A stretch of 64,000 nt of DNA from CAYVTM01 sp964454645 (GCA_964454645.1 CAYVTM010000003.1:1-64000), one strand, 5' to 3'. Shown: positions 36,496 to 46,017, numbered from the stretch's first letter. Program-made: numbers and translations. The notes: a model not told the origin generated them from the sequence alone.

Positions 36496-37290
36496 TTAAG
36501 GTAACATATTTTTAAATGCCTGATAAGCCGGATCGTTTGTAGCTGTGCCTGTACAGCCTTTTTCCGTTTTTTCATTGTGGATATCTTGTACACGATTTCC
36601 GGGATCGGGGTGTGTGCTTAAGAACTCAAGGCCACTACCCCCTTGTCCTTCTGCCAATAATTTTTCGAAAAAACCTGCCGCGCCTGCAGCATTGTATTCG
36701 GTAGGGCATAAATATTTTACCGAATAACGATCAGCTTCACGTTCGTGGTTTCTACTGTTTTTAAGTAATGCTATCCTGCCTGCAATTTCGGTAATTAAGC
36801 CTTGATTGTCTCCTGCCAAAACACCTAGCAATACAGAAATCCCGTATTGTGTTTGTATGGCTTTACTCGAATGGCGCTGATCGGCGTGGGCAATCTCATG
36901 GCCCATAACGCCTGCCAACTGATCTTCGGAATCGAGGTATTTTATTAAACCGGTATAGACATAAATATATCCGCCCGGAGCACAGAAAGCATTTAAAGTA
37001 TTATCATCCTGAATAATTTTTACTTCCCAGGCGAACTCATCTTTATAGGTAACCTGATTGTTCAAAATTTTATCGGTCAGCGTTCGGAGATAGGTATATG
37101 TATTGGCATATTGAGTCTCCGATAAAATAGGATATTCGGCAGGTTTTGATTCAATCTCTGCCTTTACCTGCAGCCCCAATTTTTTATCATCTTCAATGCT
37201 GAAGAAAGGAACAAAATCGTTGTTTTTATCGCACTGAGTAAGCAATAGCATACCCATCATGCATACTATAATTAATTGGATTCTTTTCAT
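36496..37290 (-). CDS. M48 family zinc metalloprotease, lipoprotein
   Basis: A 264-residue exported protease. ATG 37290 is chosen because it gives a proper lipoprotein signal (MKRIQLIIV, then LLTQC, Cys20); the frame can extend to 37317. The zinc motif HEIAH is at 131-135 and the third ligand Glu185 is in HEREADRY. This matches BepA/LoiP-like periplasmic M48 proteases that help quality control in the outer membrane. There is no TPR domain. It sits between rsgA and dtd, with a -7 box upstream. Confidence 0.9.
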   Translation of the reverse strand: MKRIQLIIVCMMGMLLLTQCDKNNDFVPFFSIEDDKKLGLQVKAEIESKPAEYPILSETQYANTYTYLRTLTDKILNNQVTYKDEFAWEVKIIQDDNTLNAFCAPGGYIYVYTGLIKYLDSEDQLAGVMGHEIAHADQRHSSKAIQTQYGISVLLGVLAGDNQGLITEIAGRIALLKNSRNHEREADRYSVKYLCPTEYNAAGAAGFFEKLLAEGQGGSGLEFLSTHPDPGNRVQDIHNEKTEKGCTGTATNDPAYQAFKNMLP

Positions 37291-37314
37291 ATAGATGTCT
37301 ATTTGTTGACAGAC

Positions 37315-37322
37315 CAAATTTA
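37315..37322 (-). promoter_or_regulatory. -7 promoter element for the M48-dtd-mazG-redoxin-monooxygenase genes
   Basis: TAAATTTG on the minus strand is a perfect TAnnTTTG directly after the rsgA stop codon and 25 bases before the M48 ATG. It may give the distal genes their own transcript, independent of the metH riboswitch. Confidence 0.45.
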
Positions 37323-37323
37323 A

Positions 37324-38244
37324 CTATTTTCTGTTATCTTCATTCAATAAAATACTTACATAGCTATCGTAGCGTGTGAGAGCCAGTTTCCCCTCATCAA
37401 CAGCCTTTTTTACCGCACATCCGGGTTCATTCAGATGCATGCAATTATTGAATCGGCATTGATTGATAAGCGCTTTCATTTCAGGGAAATAATGTGCAAG
37501 TTCCCCGTTTTCGAGATCCACAACTCCTAATTCTTTAATTCCCGGCGTGTCAATAATGGCTCCTCCTTCGGGAAGAAAATACATTTCAGCAAATGTTGTA
37601 GTATGTACTCCTTTACTCGAGAAGTCGGAGATGCCGGATGTTTTCAAATGAATATCCGGGAGGATACGGTTAATCAGGGTGGATTTTCCTACCCCGGAAT
37701 GCCCCGAAAATAAAGTTGTCTTCCCGGCTAATTCTTTTTTCAGATCATCGATATGTTCATTTTTCAATGCCGAAACACAGATGCTTCTATATCCGTTCGA
37801 TAAATACATGGTAATAATCTCGTCCAGATAGGAGAGGTCTTCATCCGTATAAATATCCATTTTATTAAAGATTAATAGCGTAGGGATATGATAAGCTTCA
37901 GCCGTAACCAAAAAACGATCGATAAAACCAAAGGAGGTTCTTGGTTTTGCCAGGGTAATTACGAGCATCGCCTGATCGATGTTTGCAGCGATAATTTGTG
38001 TTTGCTTCGATAAATTTATCGAGCGGCGGATAATATAATTTCTGCGGGGAAGAAGCCCGGTAATTACAGCAGTCTTTTGATTGGCTTCCGTTTCGAAAAG
38101 TACACGGTCTCCAACAGCAATAGGATTGGTTGTTTTTAAATCTTTCATGCGGAATTTTCCTTTTATCCTGCACTCAAAACGTTCTCCTTCTTCGTTTTGA
38201 ACAAGATACCAGCTGCCCGTAGATTTTATAATAATACCTTCCAA
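37324..38244 (-). CDS. rsgA: Small ribosomal subunit biogenesis GTPase RsgA
   Basis: A 306-residue circularly permuted GTPase acting in late 30S maturation. An N-terminal OB fold is followed by the G motifs in the permuted order: FNKMD (G4), GHSGVGKSTLIN (G1, about 180), then DTPGIKEL (G3). A C-terminal zinc domain has CRFNNCMHLNEPGC. Length is normal. It begins 10 bp after metF and belongs to the same run. Confidence 0.96.
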   Translation of the reverse strand: MEGIIIKSTGSWYLVQNEEGERFECRIKGKFRMKDLKTTNPIAVGDRVLFETEANQKTAVITGLLPRRNYIIRRSINLSKQTQIIAANIDQAMLVITLAKPRTSFGFIDRFLVTAEAYHIPTLLIFNKMDIYTDEDLSYLDEIITMYLSNGYRSICVSALKNEHIDDLKKELAGKTTLFSGHSGVGKSTLINRILPDIHLKTSGISDFSSKGVHTTTFAEMYFLPEGGAIIDTPGIKELGVVDLENGELAHYFPEMKALINQCRFNNCMHLNEPGCAVKKAVDEGKLALTRYDSYVSILLNEDNRK

Positions 38245-38254
38245 TATATGTGGT

Positions 38255-39208
38255 TTAAAATACCGCTTCTGCTATTTGTCGTGTCGGCTCCGAACTTCCC
38301 ATCGTATAATAATGTAATACGGGTGCGCCTAATTTTACCAATTCTTTCGATTGGTGAATCATCCATTCTATTCCTACCTGCTTCACCTCTTGTTCATTTT
38401 TACATTTTAAAACAGCTTCACTCAAATCCTCAGGAATATCAATATGAAAAATTTTCGGCAAGTTAATTAATTGCTTTGAATTTGTGATAGGTTTTAATCC
38501 CGGTATAATCGGAACCTCAATACCGCTAGCTCTGCAACTCATAACAAATTCAATATATTTCTGATTGTCGAAAAACATTTGTGTTACAATAAAATCAGCC
38601 CCTGCATCTACTTTCATTTTCAGATACTTCATATCGGTTTTCATATTGGGAGCCTCGAAGTGTTTCTCGGGATAACCTGCTATGCCAATACAAAAATCGG
38701 TTCCGCTGATAGCGTCAATATCCTGGTGCAGGTATTTTCCCTTATTGAGCTCTTGCACCTGGTGCAGCAAGTTGATTGCATATTCATGCCCGCCGGGGGT
38801 CGGAATAAAAGAAGGGTCGGCTTTGCGGGCATCACCTCTCAATACCAATACATTGTCGATACCTAAAAAATTCAGTTCGATTAATGCGTTTTCGGTTTCC
38901 TCTTTAGTGAAACCTCCGCATATTAAATGAGGAACCGCATCAACTTTGTAACGATGCATAATGGCGGCACAAATGGCTACAGTGCCAGGACGTTTTCGGT
39001 AGGAAACTTTTTCAAGCAATCCGTTTTCACGTTGTTTGTAAATATAATCTTCACGATGATAGGTGACATCAATAAAGGGCGGATTAAAATCCATCAAGGG
39101 TTCTATGGTGTCGAAAATGGATTGAATTCCTTTGCCTTTCAGAGGCGGAAGAAGCTCGAAAGAGAAAAGTGTTTTCTTGGCATTCTTTATATGTTCTGTA
39201 ATTTTCAT
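38255..39208 (-). CDS. metF: 5,10-methylenetetrahydrofolate reductase
   Basis: A 317-residue flavoenzyme that makes 5-methyl-THF, the methyl donor for MetH. FSFELLPPLKG near the N-terminus (catalytic Glu), DVTYHRED, RGDA, FCIGIAGYPEKH and DFIVTQMFFDN are the family marks. It lies 33 bp after metH; the pair supplies and uses methyl-THF and shares the SAM riboswitch leader. Confidence 0.96.
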   Translation of the reverse strand: MKITEHIKNAKKTLFSFELLPPLKGKGIQSIFDTIEPLMDFNPPFIDVTYHREDYIYKQRENGLLEKVSYRKRPGTVAICAAIMHRYKVDAVPHLICGGFTKEETENALIELNFLGIDNVLVLRGDARKADPSFIPTPGGHEYAINLLHQVQELNKGKYLHQDIDAISGTDFCIGIAGYPEKHFEAPNMKTDMKYLKMKVDAGADFIVTQMFFDNQKYIEFVMSCRASGIEVPIIPGLKPITNSKQLINLPKIFHIDIPEDLSEAVLKCKNEQEVKQVGIEWMIHQSKELVKLGAPVLHYYTMGSSEPTRQIAEAVF

Positions 39209-39241
39209 GTATGTGTTGGTGTTTATATTTTTTATGAAAAA

Positions 39242-42200
39242 TTAATAACCCAGGTTTGGAGACAGCCATCGTTCGGTTTCTTCCATGCTCATACCTTTGC
39301 GTTTTGCATAATCTACAACCTGGTCTTTTTGTATTTTTCCTAAACCAAAATAACGGGATTCGGGATGTGCAAAATAATAGCCACTAACGGCAGCAGTAGG
39401 ATGCATCGCAAAATTTTCGGTAAGGCGCATTCCGACGGACTCGTCTTCCGCGTCGATCAAATCAAATAAAATTCTTTTTTCGGTATGGTCGGGACAGGCC
39501 GGATAACCGGGTGCGGGACGTATCCCTCTGTACGATTCTTTGATGAGCTCTTCGTTGCTCAACGATTCGTTTGTGCTATACCCCCAATATTCCTTTCTTA
39601 CTAATTCGTGCAGCTTTTCTGCAAAAGCTTCTGCTAAACGATCTGCCAATGCTTTGGTAAGGATTGCATTGTAGTCGTCGTGATCTTTCTCGAAAGAAGC
39701 TACCAATTCATCACATCCAATGCCGGCAGTCAATGCAAAGGCTCCGATATAATCCTTAATCCCGCTTTCTTTCGGTGCGATAAAATCGGCTAAAGCATAA
39801 TAAGGTTTATCGCCAACCTTTTCGTTTTGTTGACGCAAGGTATGTACGCGTGTCAGTACTTTGCCGCGACTTTCGTCGGTATAAAGTTCGATATCATCAC
39901 CCACACTATTGGCAGGATAAAAACCGATAGAAGCATTTGCTTTTAATAATTTCTCATTGATAATTTTTTGCAAAAGTATTTGCGCGTCATCAAATAATTT
40001 TTTCGCCTCAATTCCGACTGTTGCATCCTCAAAAATTTTCGGATAACTTCCGCGTAATTCCCAGGTATGAAAGAAAGGAGTCCAGTCGATATAATTTTTC
40101 AACTCTCTTAAATCGAAATTGAGTATGCGTTTATTTCCGATAAATGCAGGAGTCGCAATGTCTTTGGCATCCCATACAATAGGAGTTTTTTGTATTCTGG
40201 CTTCTTCAATCGGAGTAAAAACTTTGACCGAATTTTTTGCCAGATGTGCTTCCCGTGTTTTGGCATAGTCGGCAGCAATATCGGATATGTACTGTTTGCT
40301 GTTTTCTTTGCTTAAAAGATTGCTTACTACGGTAACACTGCGTGAAGCATCGAGTACATGTATGGCAGGTCCCGAATAATGCGGTGAAATTTTTACGATG
40401 GTATGGATGCGTGAAGTGGTAGCACCCCCGATAAGCAGAGGAATATTCAATCCTTCGCGCTCCATTTCTTTTGCGAAATGAACCATCTCATCGAGGGAAG
40501 GGGTTATCAGGCCACTCAGGCCAATCATATCGACCTTCTGCTTTTGGGCTTCTTCTAATATTTTATTGGCAGGAACCATTACTCCCAGGTCGATCACTTC
40601 GTAATTATTACATGCCAGCACTACACCTACAATATTTTTTCCGATATCGTGTACATCTCCCTTAACGGTAGCGAGCAGGATTTTCCCTTGCGCATTTTTG
40701 TCCGACAATTCGGGATTTTTCAGTTTTTCCGCTTCAATAAAGGGTAATAAATAAGCAACGGCTTTCTTCATTACTCTGGCGCTTTTTACCACTTGCGGTA
40801 AAAACATTTTTCCGGAACCGAAGAGGTCTCCAACAATATTCATTCCATCCATCAAAGGTCCTTCAATTACCTGAAGCGGGCGGTCGTAAAGTTGGCGTGC
40901 TTCTTCTATATCCTCATCCAGGTGATCGATAATGCCTTTTACCAATGCATGCGAGATGCGTTCCTGAACGGTACCTTTGCGCCACTCGAGTTCTGTTTTA
41001 ATGCTCTCTTTATTTTTCCCTTTTAAACTTTCTGCAAAAACAATTAAGCGTTCGGTTGCATCGGGCCGGCGGTTCAGCACTACGTCTTCTACCAGTTCCA
41101 ACAGATCTTTCGGAATTTCTTCATATACTTCCAACATTCCTGCATTTACGATACCCATATCCATCCCGGCTTGTATTGCATGATAGAGAAATACGGAATG
41201 CATAGCTTCACGAACAGTATTGTTTCCACGGAACGAGAAAGAAATATTACTAACCCCTCCGCTTACTTTAGCATGTGGTAAATTTTCTTTAATCCAACGG
41301 GTAGCTTTGATAAAATCGAGAGCATAATTGGTATGCTCGTCAAGTCCGGTAGCAATCGTTAAAATATTCGGATCGAAGATAATGTCCTGAGGTTTGAATT
41401 TTACAATCTGTGTAAGAATATCGTAGGAACGTTTACATATTTCGATTTTTCGTTCGCAGGTATCCGCCTGGCCTTCTTCATCAAATGCCATCACAACAAC
41501 AGCGGCTCCATAGCTTTTTATTTTTCCGGCATACTCCATAAACTTTTCTTCCCCTTCCTTTAAAGAGATGGAGTTTACGATAGCTTTCCCCTGAATACAT
41601 TTAAGTCCGGCCTCAATAACCGACCATTTCGAAGAATCGACCATGATGGGAAGTTTGGCTATATCAGGCTCGGCAGCGATGAGATTTAAAAATTTTACCA
41701 TTGCCGCTTCCGAATCGAGCATCCCCTCATCCATATTGATGTCGAGAATCTGCGCACCTCCTTCAACCTGTTGACGACAGATGGCAAGCGCTCCTTCATA
41801 GTCGTTTGCCAAGATAAGTTTGGAAAATTTCGGAGAGCCTGTAATGTTCGCCCGTTCTCCGATATTTACAAAATTAGTTTGGGCGGTGATGCTCAGTGGT
41901 TCCAATCCGCTCAATCGTGTGTGAGCTTCTCTGACAGGTATTTCACGAGGTTTTGTCTTTGCTGCTTCTTCCGCAATTTTACGAATATGATCGGGCGTAG
42001 TACCACAACATCCGCCTACAATATTTAAGAAGCCATGCTCGAGAAAATCGTGTATATGCGTGCACATTTTTTCCGGGCTTTCATCATAGGCTCCAAATTC
42101 GTTGGGTAATCCGGCATTGGGATAGGCACTTACAAAGCATTCTGCTTTTGCAGCAAGCTCTTCGATATAAGGGCGCATTTCTTTAGCCCCCAAAGCACAA

Positions 42201-42922
42201 TTAAATCCGATACTTAAAATATCCGCATGAGAAACCGAATTCAGAAAAGCCTCGGTCGTTTGTCCGGACAATGTTCTTCCACTTGCATCGGTAATTGTTC
42301 CTGATATCATCACGGGAATTTTTCGTCCAATTTTTTTACAATATTCGTTGATGGCAAACAGAGCAGCTTTCGCATTAAGGGTATCTGTAATGGTTTCGAT
42401 CAATAAAAGATCGGCACCGCCCTCTATCAATCCACTTACCTGAACATAGTAAGTTGCGTACAACATATCAAATGTCATGGAGCGATGGCCGGGATCGTTT
42501 ACATCCGGAGATAAAGAAAGCAGCCGGGTGCTGGGGCCTATGGCACCTGCAACAAAACGGGGCTTGTGGGGAGTTTTTTTGTTATACTCATCGGCGGCCA
42601 TTCGGGCAATGCGTGCCCCTTCATAATTCAGTTCGTACACCAGATCTTCCATTTGGTAATCGGCCATCGAAATGGCATTTGCACTGAAAGTATTGGTTTC
42701 AATAATATCGGCACCTGCTTCGAGATACTCTTTATGTATAGCTAAAATAGCATCGGCTTGGGTAAGATTGAGCAGGTCGCTGTTCCCTCTTAAATCGCAG
42801 GGATGATTTTTGAAACGCTCTCCTCTGAAACCGGCTTCGGTTAATTCATAGCGCTGAATCATTGTCCCCATTGCGCCGTCTAATACTAAAACACGCTCTT
42901 TTAGCTGTTCTTGAATGTTCAT
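39242..42922 (-). CDS. metH: Cobalamin-dependent methionine synthase
   Basis: A full-length 1226-residue MetH. Modules in order: homocysteine-binding zinc barrel (about 1-325, with GGCCGTT), pterin-binding barrel (about 345-620), B12 cap (about 640-735), B12-binding domain with DVHDIGKN (histidine about 756) and SGLITPSLDEM, and C-terminal SAM-binding activation domain (about 890-1226, with RPAPGYPACPDHTEK). It transfers a methyl group from methyl-THF to homocysteine through methylcobalamin. It needs B12, for which no synthesis genes are seen here. Expression is probably set by the SAM-I riboswitch at 43001-43105. Confidence 0.98.
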   Translation of the reverse strand: MNIQEQLKERVLVLDGAMGTMIQRYELTEAGFRGERFKNHPCDLRGNSDLLNLTQADAILAIHKEYLEAGADIIETNTFSANAISMADYQMEDLVYELNYEGARIARMAADEYNKKTPHKPRFVAGAIGPSTRLLSLSPDVNDPGHRSMTFDMLYATYYVQVSGLIEGGADLLLIETITDTLNAKAALFAINEYCKKIGRKIPVMISGTITDASGRTLSGQTTEAFLNSVSHADILSIGFNCALGAKEMRPYIEELAAKAECFVSAYPNAGLPNEFGAYDESPEKMCTHIHDFLEHGFLNIVGGCCGTTPDHIRKIAEEAAKTKPREIPVREAHTRLSGLEPLSITAQTNFVNIGERANITGSPKFSKLILANDYEGALAICRQQVEGGAQILDINMDEGMLDSEAAMVKFLNLIAAEPDIAKLPIMVDSSKWSVIEAGLKCIQGKAIVNSISLKEGEEKFMEYAGKIKSYGAAVVVMAFDEEGQADTCERKIEICKRSYDILTQIVKFKPQDIIFDPNILTIATGLDEHTNYALDFIKATRWIKENLPHAKVSGGVSNISFSFRGNNTVREAMHSVFLYHAIQAGMDMGIVNAGMLEVYEEIPKDLLELVEDVVLNRRPDATERLIVFAESLKGKNKESIKTELEWRKGTVQERISHALVKGIIDHLDEDIEEARQLYDRPLQVIEGPLMDGMNIVGDLFGSGKMFLPQVVKSARVMKKAVAYLLPFIEAEKLKNPELSDKNAQGKILLATVKGDVHDIGKNIVGVVLACNNYEVIDLGVMVPANKILEEAQKQKVDMIGLSGLITPSLDEMVHFAKEMEREGLNIPLLIGGATTSRIHTIVKISPHYSGPAIHVLDASRSVTVVSNLLSKENSKQYISDIAADYAKTREAHLAKNSVKVFTPIEEARIQKTPIVWDAKDIATPAFIGNKRILNFDLRELKNYIDWTPFFHTWELRGSYPKIFEDATVGIEAKKLFDDAQILLQKIINEKLLKANASIGFYPANSVGDDIELYTDESRGKVLTRVHTLRQQNEKVGDKPYYALADFIAPKESGIKDYIGAFALTAGIGCDELVASFEKDHDDYNAILTKALADRLAEAFAEKLHELVRKEYWGYSTNESLSNEELIKESYRGIRPAPGYPACPDHTEKRILFDLIDAEDESVGMRLTENFAMHPTAAVSGYYFAHPESRYFGLGKIQKDQVVDYAKRKGMSMEETERWLSPNLGY

Positions 42923-43000
42923 AATTAAGTATATAAAATCACTGCATGGCCACCATACATTATTATACGCTTATACGAAAAATCTTAGATCTTAATCGTT

Positions 43001-43105
43001 CTTATCATTCCCGACCTATTACCGGTATGGGGTAGATTTTAGCACCTTGTTGGCACAGGTTGCTAAGACATCACAGGGTCTAATCCCTCCGTCTTTCTTA
43101 ATAAG
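43001..43105 (-). ncRNA. SAM-I (S-box) riboswitch upstream of metH
   Basis: On the minus strand the leader shows the SAM-I core in order: CTTATTAAG (P1, 5' side at 43105), GGAGGGATTAGACCCTGTGATG, TTAGCAACC, GGTGCTAAAATC, a P4 stem region, and closing GATAAG (43001). These match the S-box conserved blocks. It lies 78 bases from the metH ATG. I see no clear GC hairpin with a U-run in the remaining leader, so the control step (termination or initiation) is open. Confidence 0.92.
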
Positions 43106-43110
43106 CTCTG

Positions 43111-43141
43111 CAAAGTAATGAAATTATCGTATGAATAGCAA
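43111..43141 (-). promoter_or_regulatory. Candidate metH promoter
   Basis: TTACTTTG (43118-43111, minus strand) matches seven of eight positions of the -7 consensus, and TTG (43141-43139) lies 20 bases upstream as a -33 element. The G is followed within six bases by the riboswitch P1, so the transcript would start at the aptamer edge. Confidence 0.55.
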
Positions 43142-43162
43142 GTTTTATCTTTCTTAAGTGGC

Positions 43163-43212
43163 TTAACATTCAGTTAATACGAGTTTAACATACTTGTAAT
43201 ATGAGTTTAACA
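43163..43212 (+). promoter_or_regulatory. Probable Pho box upstream of pstS
   Basis: Five hexamers lie exactly 11 bp apart: TTAACA (43163), TTAATA (43174), TTAACA (43185), GTAATA (43196) and TTAACA (43207). An 11 bp spacing of TTAACA-like hexamers is the known form of the PhoP-type Pho box (as in Bacillus subtilis) and mirrors the PhoB repeat spacing. It ends 42 bases before the pstS start, so a response regulator bound here would activate the phosphate transporter under phosphate limitation. No pho regulator gene is in the window. Confidence 0.75.
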
Positions 43213-43254
43213 TACTTGCAGTTGGAAATGATCCTTCAGATTTAGTTTAAATCC

Positions 43255-44247
43255 TTGAAAAAGATAAATATATATGTGCTCCTCCTATCCGGCATACTGT
43301 TTAGCTCATGCTTTAAGCAATATAGCGGCAGCATTCGTATAGATGGTTCCAGTACCTTATATCCCTTGACAGAAGCGGTAGCGGAAGAGTACAGGGCAAT
43401 CATGCCTGATGTAAAAGTAACGGTAGGTGTTTCGGGAACGGGAGGTGGGTTTAAAAAATTCGGTAGAAACGAAATAGATATTTTAGATGCTTCGCGCCCG
43501 ATAAGCAGTAAAGAAGCAGAGATGTGTGAGCAGAATGGTGTCAGATATATTGAGTTACCGGTATTGTACGACGGGTTGGTAGTAGCGGTACACCCCTCCA
43601 ATACTTTTATCGATTACCTGACGGTAAGTGAATTGAAAAAAATATGGGAACCCGAAGCTCAGGGGAAAATAAAATTTTGGAATCAGATTCGTTCCACCTG
43701 GCCCAATCAACCCATCAATTTATACGGTGCGGGAACTTCCTCGGGAACTTACGACTATTTTACCGAAGCTGTTGTCGGCAAAGCAAAATCATCACGGGGA
43801 GATTATACGGCGAGTGAAGATGATAATGTATTGGTGCAAGGGCTTGCGGGTGACCGGAACGGATTAGCTTATTTCGGATTGGTATATTATACAGAGAATA
43901 AAGATAAACTGAGAGTAATCCCGATTGATGATGAGAATGATGCAAACGGAAAGGGGCCGGTATATCCAAGTGAATCAACAATTGATGACGGTACCTACCA
44001 ACCTTTGGTTCGCCCCGAGTTTATTTATATCAATGCTGCTGTTGCGAATGATTCGACAATCATATCTTTCGTAAATTTTTATTTACAGTCGGCAGCATTG
44101 TTAGCGAAAGAAATTGGAGCAGTCCCATTGCAGAAAGAAGCTTATCGCCTGGCCGCCCTTCGATTTCAAAACGGAGTTGAGGGAACAGCTTTTAAAGGCC
44201 GTTCACATGTGGGTTTAAATATCGTAGAAGTATTAAAAGGAAATTGA
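43255..44247 (+). CDS. pstS: Phosphate ABC transporter substrate-binding lipoprotein
   Basis: A 330-residue PstS-family protein. The start is TTG 43255, the only start giving the lipoprotein signal MKKINIYVLLL with FSSC. Phosphate-binding marks: RIDGSSTLYPLTEAVAEEY, GVSGTGGGFKKF, DASRPISSKE and the GAGTSSGTYDYF loop. The protein binds periplasmic phosphate and delivers it to PstCA. First gene of pstSCAB-phoU, downstream of the Pho box. Confidence 0.95.
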   Translation: MKKINIYVLLLSGILFSSCFKQYSGSIRIDGSSTLYPLTEAVAEEYRAIMPDVKVTVGVSGTGGGFKKFGRNEIDILDASRPISSKEAEMCEQNGVRYIELPVLYDGLVVAVHPSNTFIDYLTVSELKKIWEPEAQGKIKFWNQIRSTWPNQPINLYGAGTSSGTYDYFTEAVVGKAKSSRGDYTASEDDNVLVQGLAGDRNGLAYFGLVYYTENKDKLRVIPIDDENDANGKGPVYPSESTIDDGTYQPLVRPEFIYINAAVANDSTIISFVNFYLQSAALLAKEIGAVPLQKEAYRLAALRFQNGVEGTAFKGRSHVGLNIVEVLKGN

Positions 44248-45167
44248 TGGACAGGATATACGCATGGATAGAAGGTGTTTTTGCAAACAAAGCCCGTTGG
44301 CAGGAAAGGGTAATTGTCTTCTTTTTATTTTTAGCAGCCTTGCTTACGGTATTAACTACCCTCGGGATTATTACGGTACTGGCTATCGATACTTATCTCT
44401 TTTTTAAAGAAGTATCCATCATTTCATTTTTTACCGATACACAATGGACGCCGCTGTTTGCCGAAAAGCATTATGGAATTATGGCTTTGTTATCGGGAAC
44501 ACTTTTAACTTCGGCAATTGCCATTACGGTTGCACTACCACTGGGTTTAACCATTGCAATTTATTTGAACGAATATGCTCCCGAACGTTATACGCGTAGA
44601 TTAAAACCTATACTCGAAATTATTGCGGCAATCCCTACTGTTGTATTTGGGTTCTTTGCATTGCTGGTGATTACTCCTCTGCTTCAAAAATTTATTCCTT
44701 CCCTGGGATCTTTCAATGCTTTGTCGGCAGGATTGGTAATGGGAATTATGATTATCCCCTATATTACTTCTTTGAGCGAAGATGCTTTGCGCGCAGTTCC
44801 GAAATCCCTGCGCGAAGCTGCTTACGGAATGGGATCGACTCCTTTACAAACGGTATTTCGGGTAATGATTCCTGCAGCATCATCGGGAATTATTGTTTCG
44901 GTAATCTTAGCAATATCCAGAGCGATCGGAGAGACAATGATTGTTGCCATTGCAGCCGGGCAAGAGCCGAAGTTGAGTTTTAATCCATTGGAATCTATCG
45001 AAACCATTACTACTTATATTGTTCAGGTAAGTATGGGTGATGTCTCGCAAAATTCGATCGAGTACAAAACTATTTTTGCAGCAGGTATGACCCTGTTTGT
45101 ATTCACCTTCATATTGAATAACATTAGTTTTTGGATAAAGAAAAAATATCAGAATAAATATGACTAA
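44247..45167 (+). CDS. pstC: Phosphate ABC transporter permease PstC
   Basis: A 307-residue inner-membrane permease with six hydrophobic segments. The EAA-type loop LREAAYGMGSTPLQTVFRVMIP and AISRAIGETM are conserved in PstC. ATG 44247 overlaps the pstS stop (TGATG). With PstA it forms the phosphate channel. It overlaps pstA by 8 bp. Confidence 0.95.
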   Translation: MDRIYAWIEGVFANKARWQERVIVFFLFLAALLTVLTTLGIITVLAIDTYLFFKEVSIISFFTDTQWTPLFAEKHYGIMALLSGTLLTSAIAITVALPLGLTIAIYLNEYAPERYTRRLKPILEIIAAIPTVVFGFFALLVITPLLQKFIPSLGSFNALSAGLVMGIMIIPYITSLSEDALRAVPKSLREAAYGMGSTPLQTVFRVMIPAASSGIIVSVILAISRAIGETMIVAIAAGQEPKLSFNPLESIETITTYIVQVSMGDVSQNSIEYKTIFAAGMTLFVFTFILNNISFWIKKKYQNKYD

Positions 45168-46017
45168 GCAACAGATATATCATATTCAGAATAATCTCTT
45201 CAAGTATTTCGGGATACTGTGTACGGTATCGGTAATAGGTATATTGATACTGTTGCTAATCGCTATATTATATCAAGGGTTTAATCGTCTTAGCTGGGAT
45301 TTTTTAACCGGTTTGCCTTCGCGTTTTCCGGAGAAGTCGGGAATATACACCGCATTGGCAGGGATGGTAAGTGTATTAATGCTTACCATAATGATTGCTT
45401 TTCCGATTGGTATTGCTGCGGCCATTTATCTGGAAGAATATGGGGTAAATAACCGGATGGCGAAATTTATTGAAGTGAATATTGCAAACCTAGCGGGTGT
45501 TCCATCAGTTATCTATGGGATATTAGGCTTGGAATTATTTGTTCGGCTGGCAGGATGGAGCAATAGTATTTTATCGGCATCATTTACGCTTGCTTTGTTG
45601 ATTTTGCCGATTATTATTGTATCCACACGGGAAGCGATTCGGGCTGTTCCGAACTCATTACGCGAAGCATCGCTGGGTATGGGCGCAACACGTTGGCAAA
45701 CCGTTCGGAGAGTTGTATTGCCTTCTTCATTCGGTGGAATTATTACGGGAATGATCCTAGCCGTTTCAAGGGCAATTGGAGAAACAGCTCCTTTAATTGT
45801 AATTGGTGCTTTGGTATATGTCCCCTTTTTGCCCGAGAGTCCGATGGACCAGTTCACGGTGCTTCCCATCCAAATTTTTAATTGGATAAGCAGGCCTCAG
45901 GCAGGGTTTGCAATCAATGCAGCTGCCGGAATTATAGTTTTATTAATGTTTACATTTGTATTAAATGGGATTGCGGTGTATTTGCGTAACAGATGGTACA
46001 AAAAAATGAGCAGGTAG
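45160..46017 (+). CDS. pstA: Phosphate ABC transporter permease PstA
   Basis: A 285-residue permease with about six membrane segments. LREASLGMGATRWQTVRRVVLPSS, AVSRAIGETAPLIVIGA and the N-terminal LPSRFPEKSGIYTALAG are PstA marks. Partner of PstC; starts inside the end of pstC and ends just before pstB. Confidence 0.95.
   Translation: MTKQQIYHIQNNLFKYFGILCTVSVIGILILLLIAILYQGFNRLSWDFLTGLPSRFPEKSGIYTALAGMVSVLMLTIMIAFPIGIAAAIYLEEYGVNNRMAKFIEVNIANLAGVPSVIYGILGLELFVRLAGWSNSILSASFTLALLILPIIIVSTREAIRAVPNSLREASLGMGATRWQTVRRVVLPSSFGGIITGMILAVSRAIGETAPLIVIGALVYVPFLPESPMDQFTVLPIQIFNWISRPQAGFAINAAAGIIVLLMFTFVLNGIAVYLRNRWYKKMSR

Noticed and set aside
42923..43000. Classic intrinsic terminator in the metH leader
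   Set aside because: Only weak AT-rich stems such as AAGATCT and ATGG/CCAT are seen, with no following U-run.
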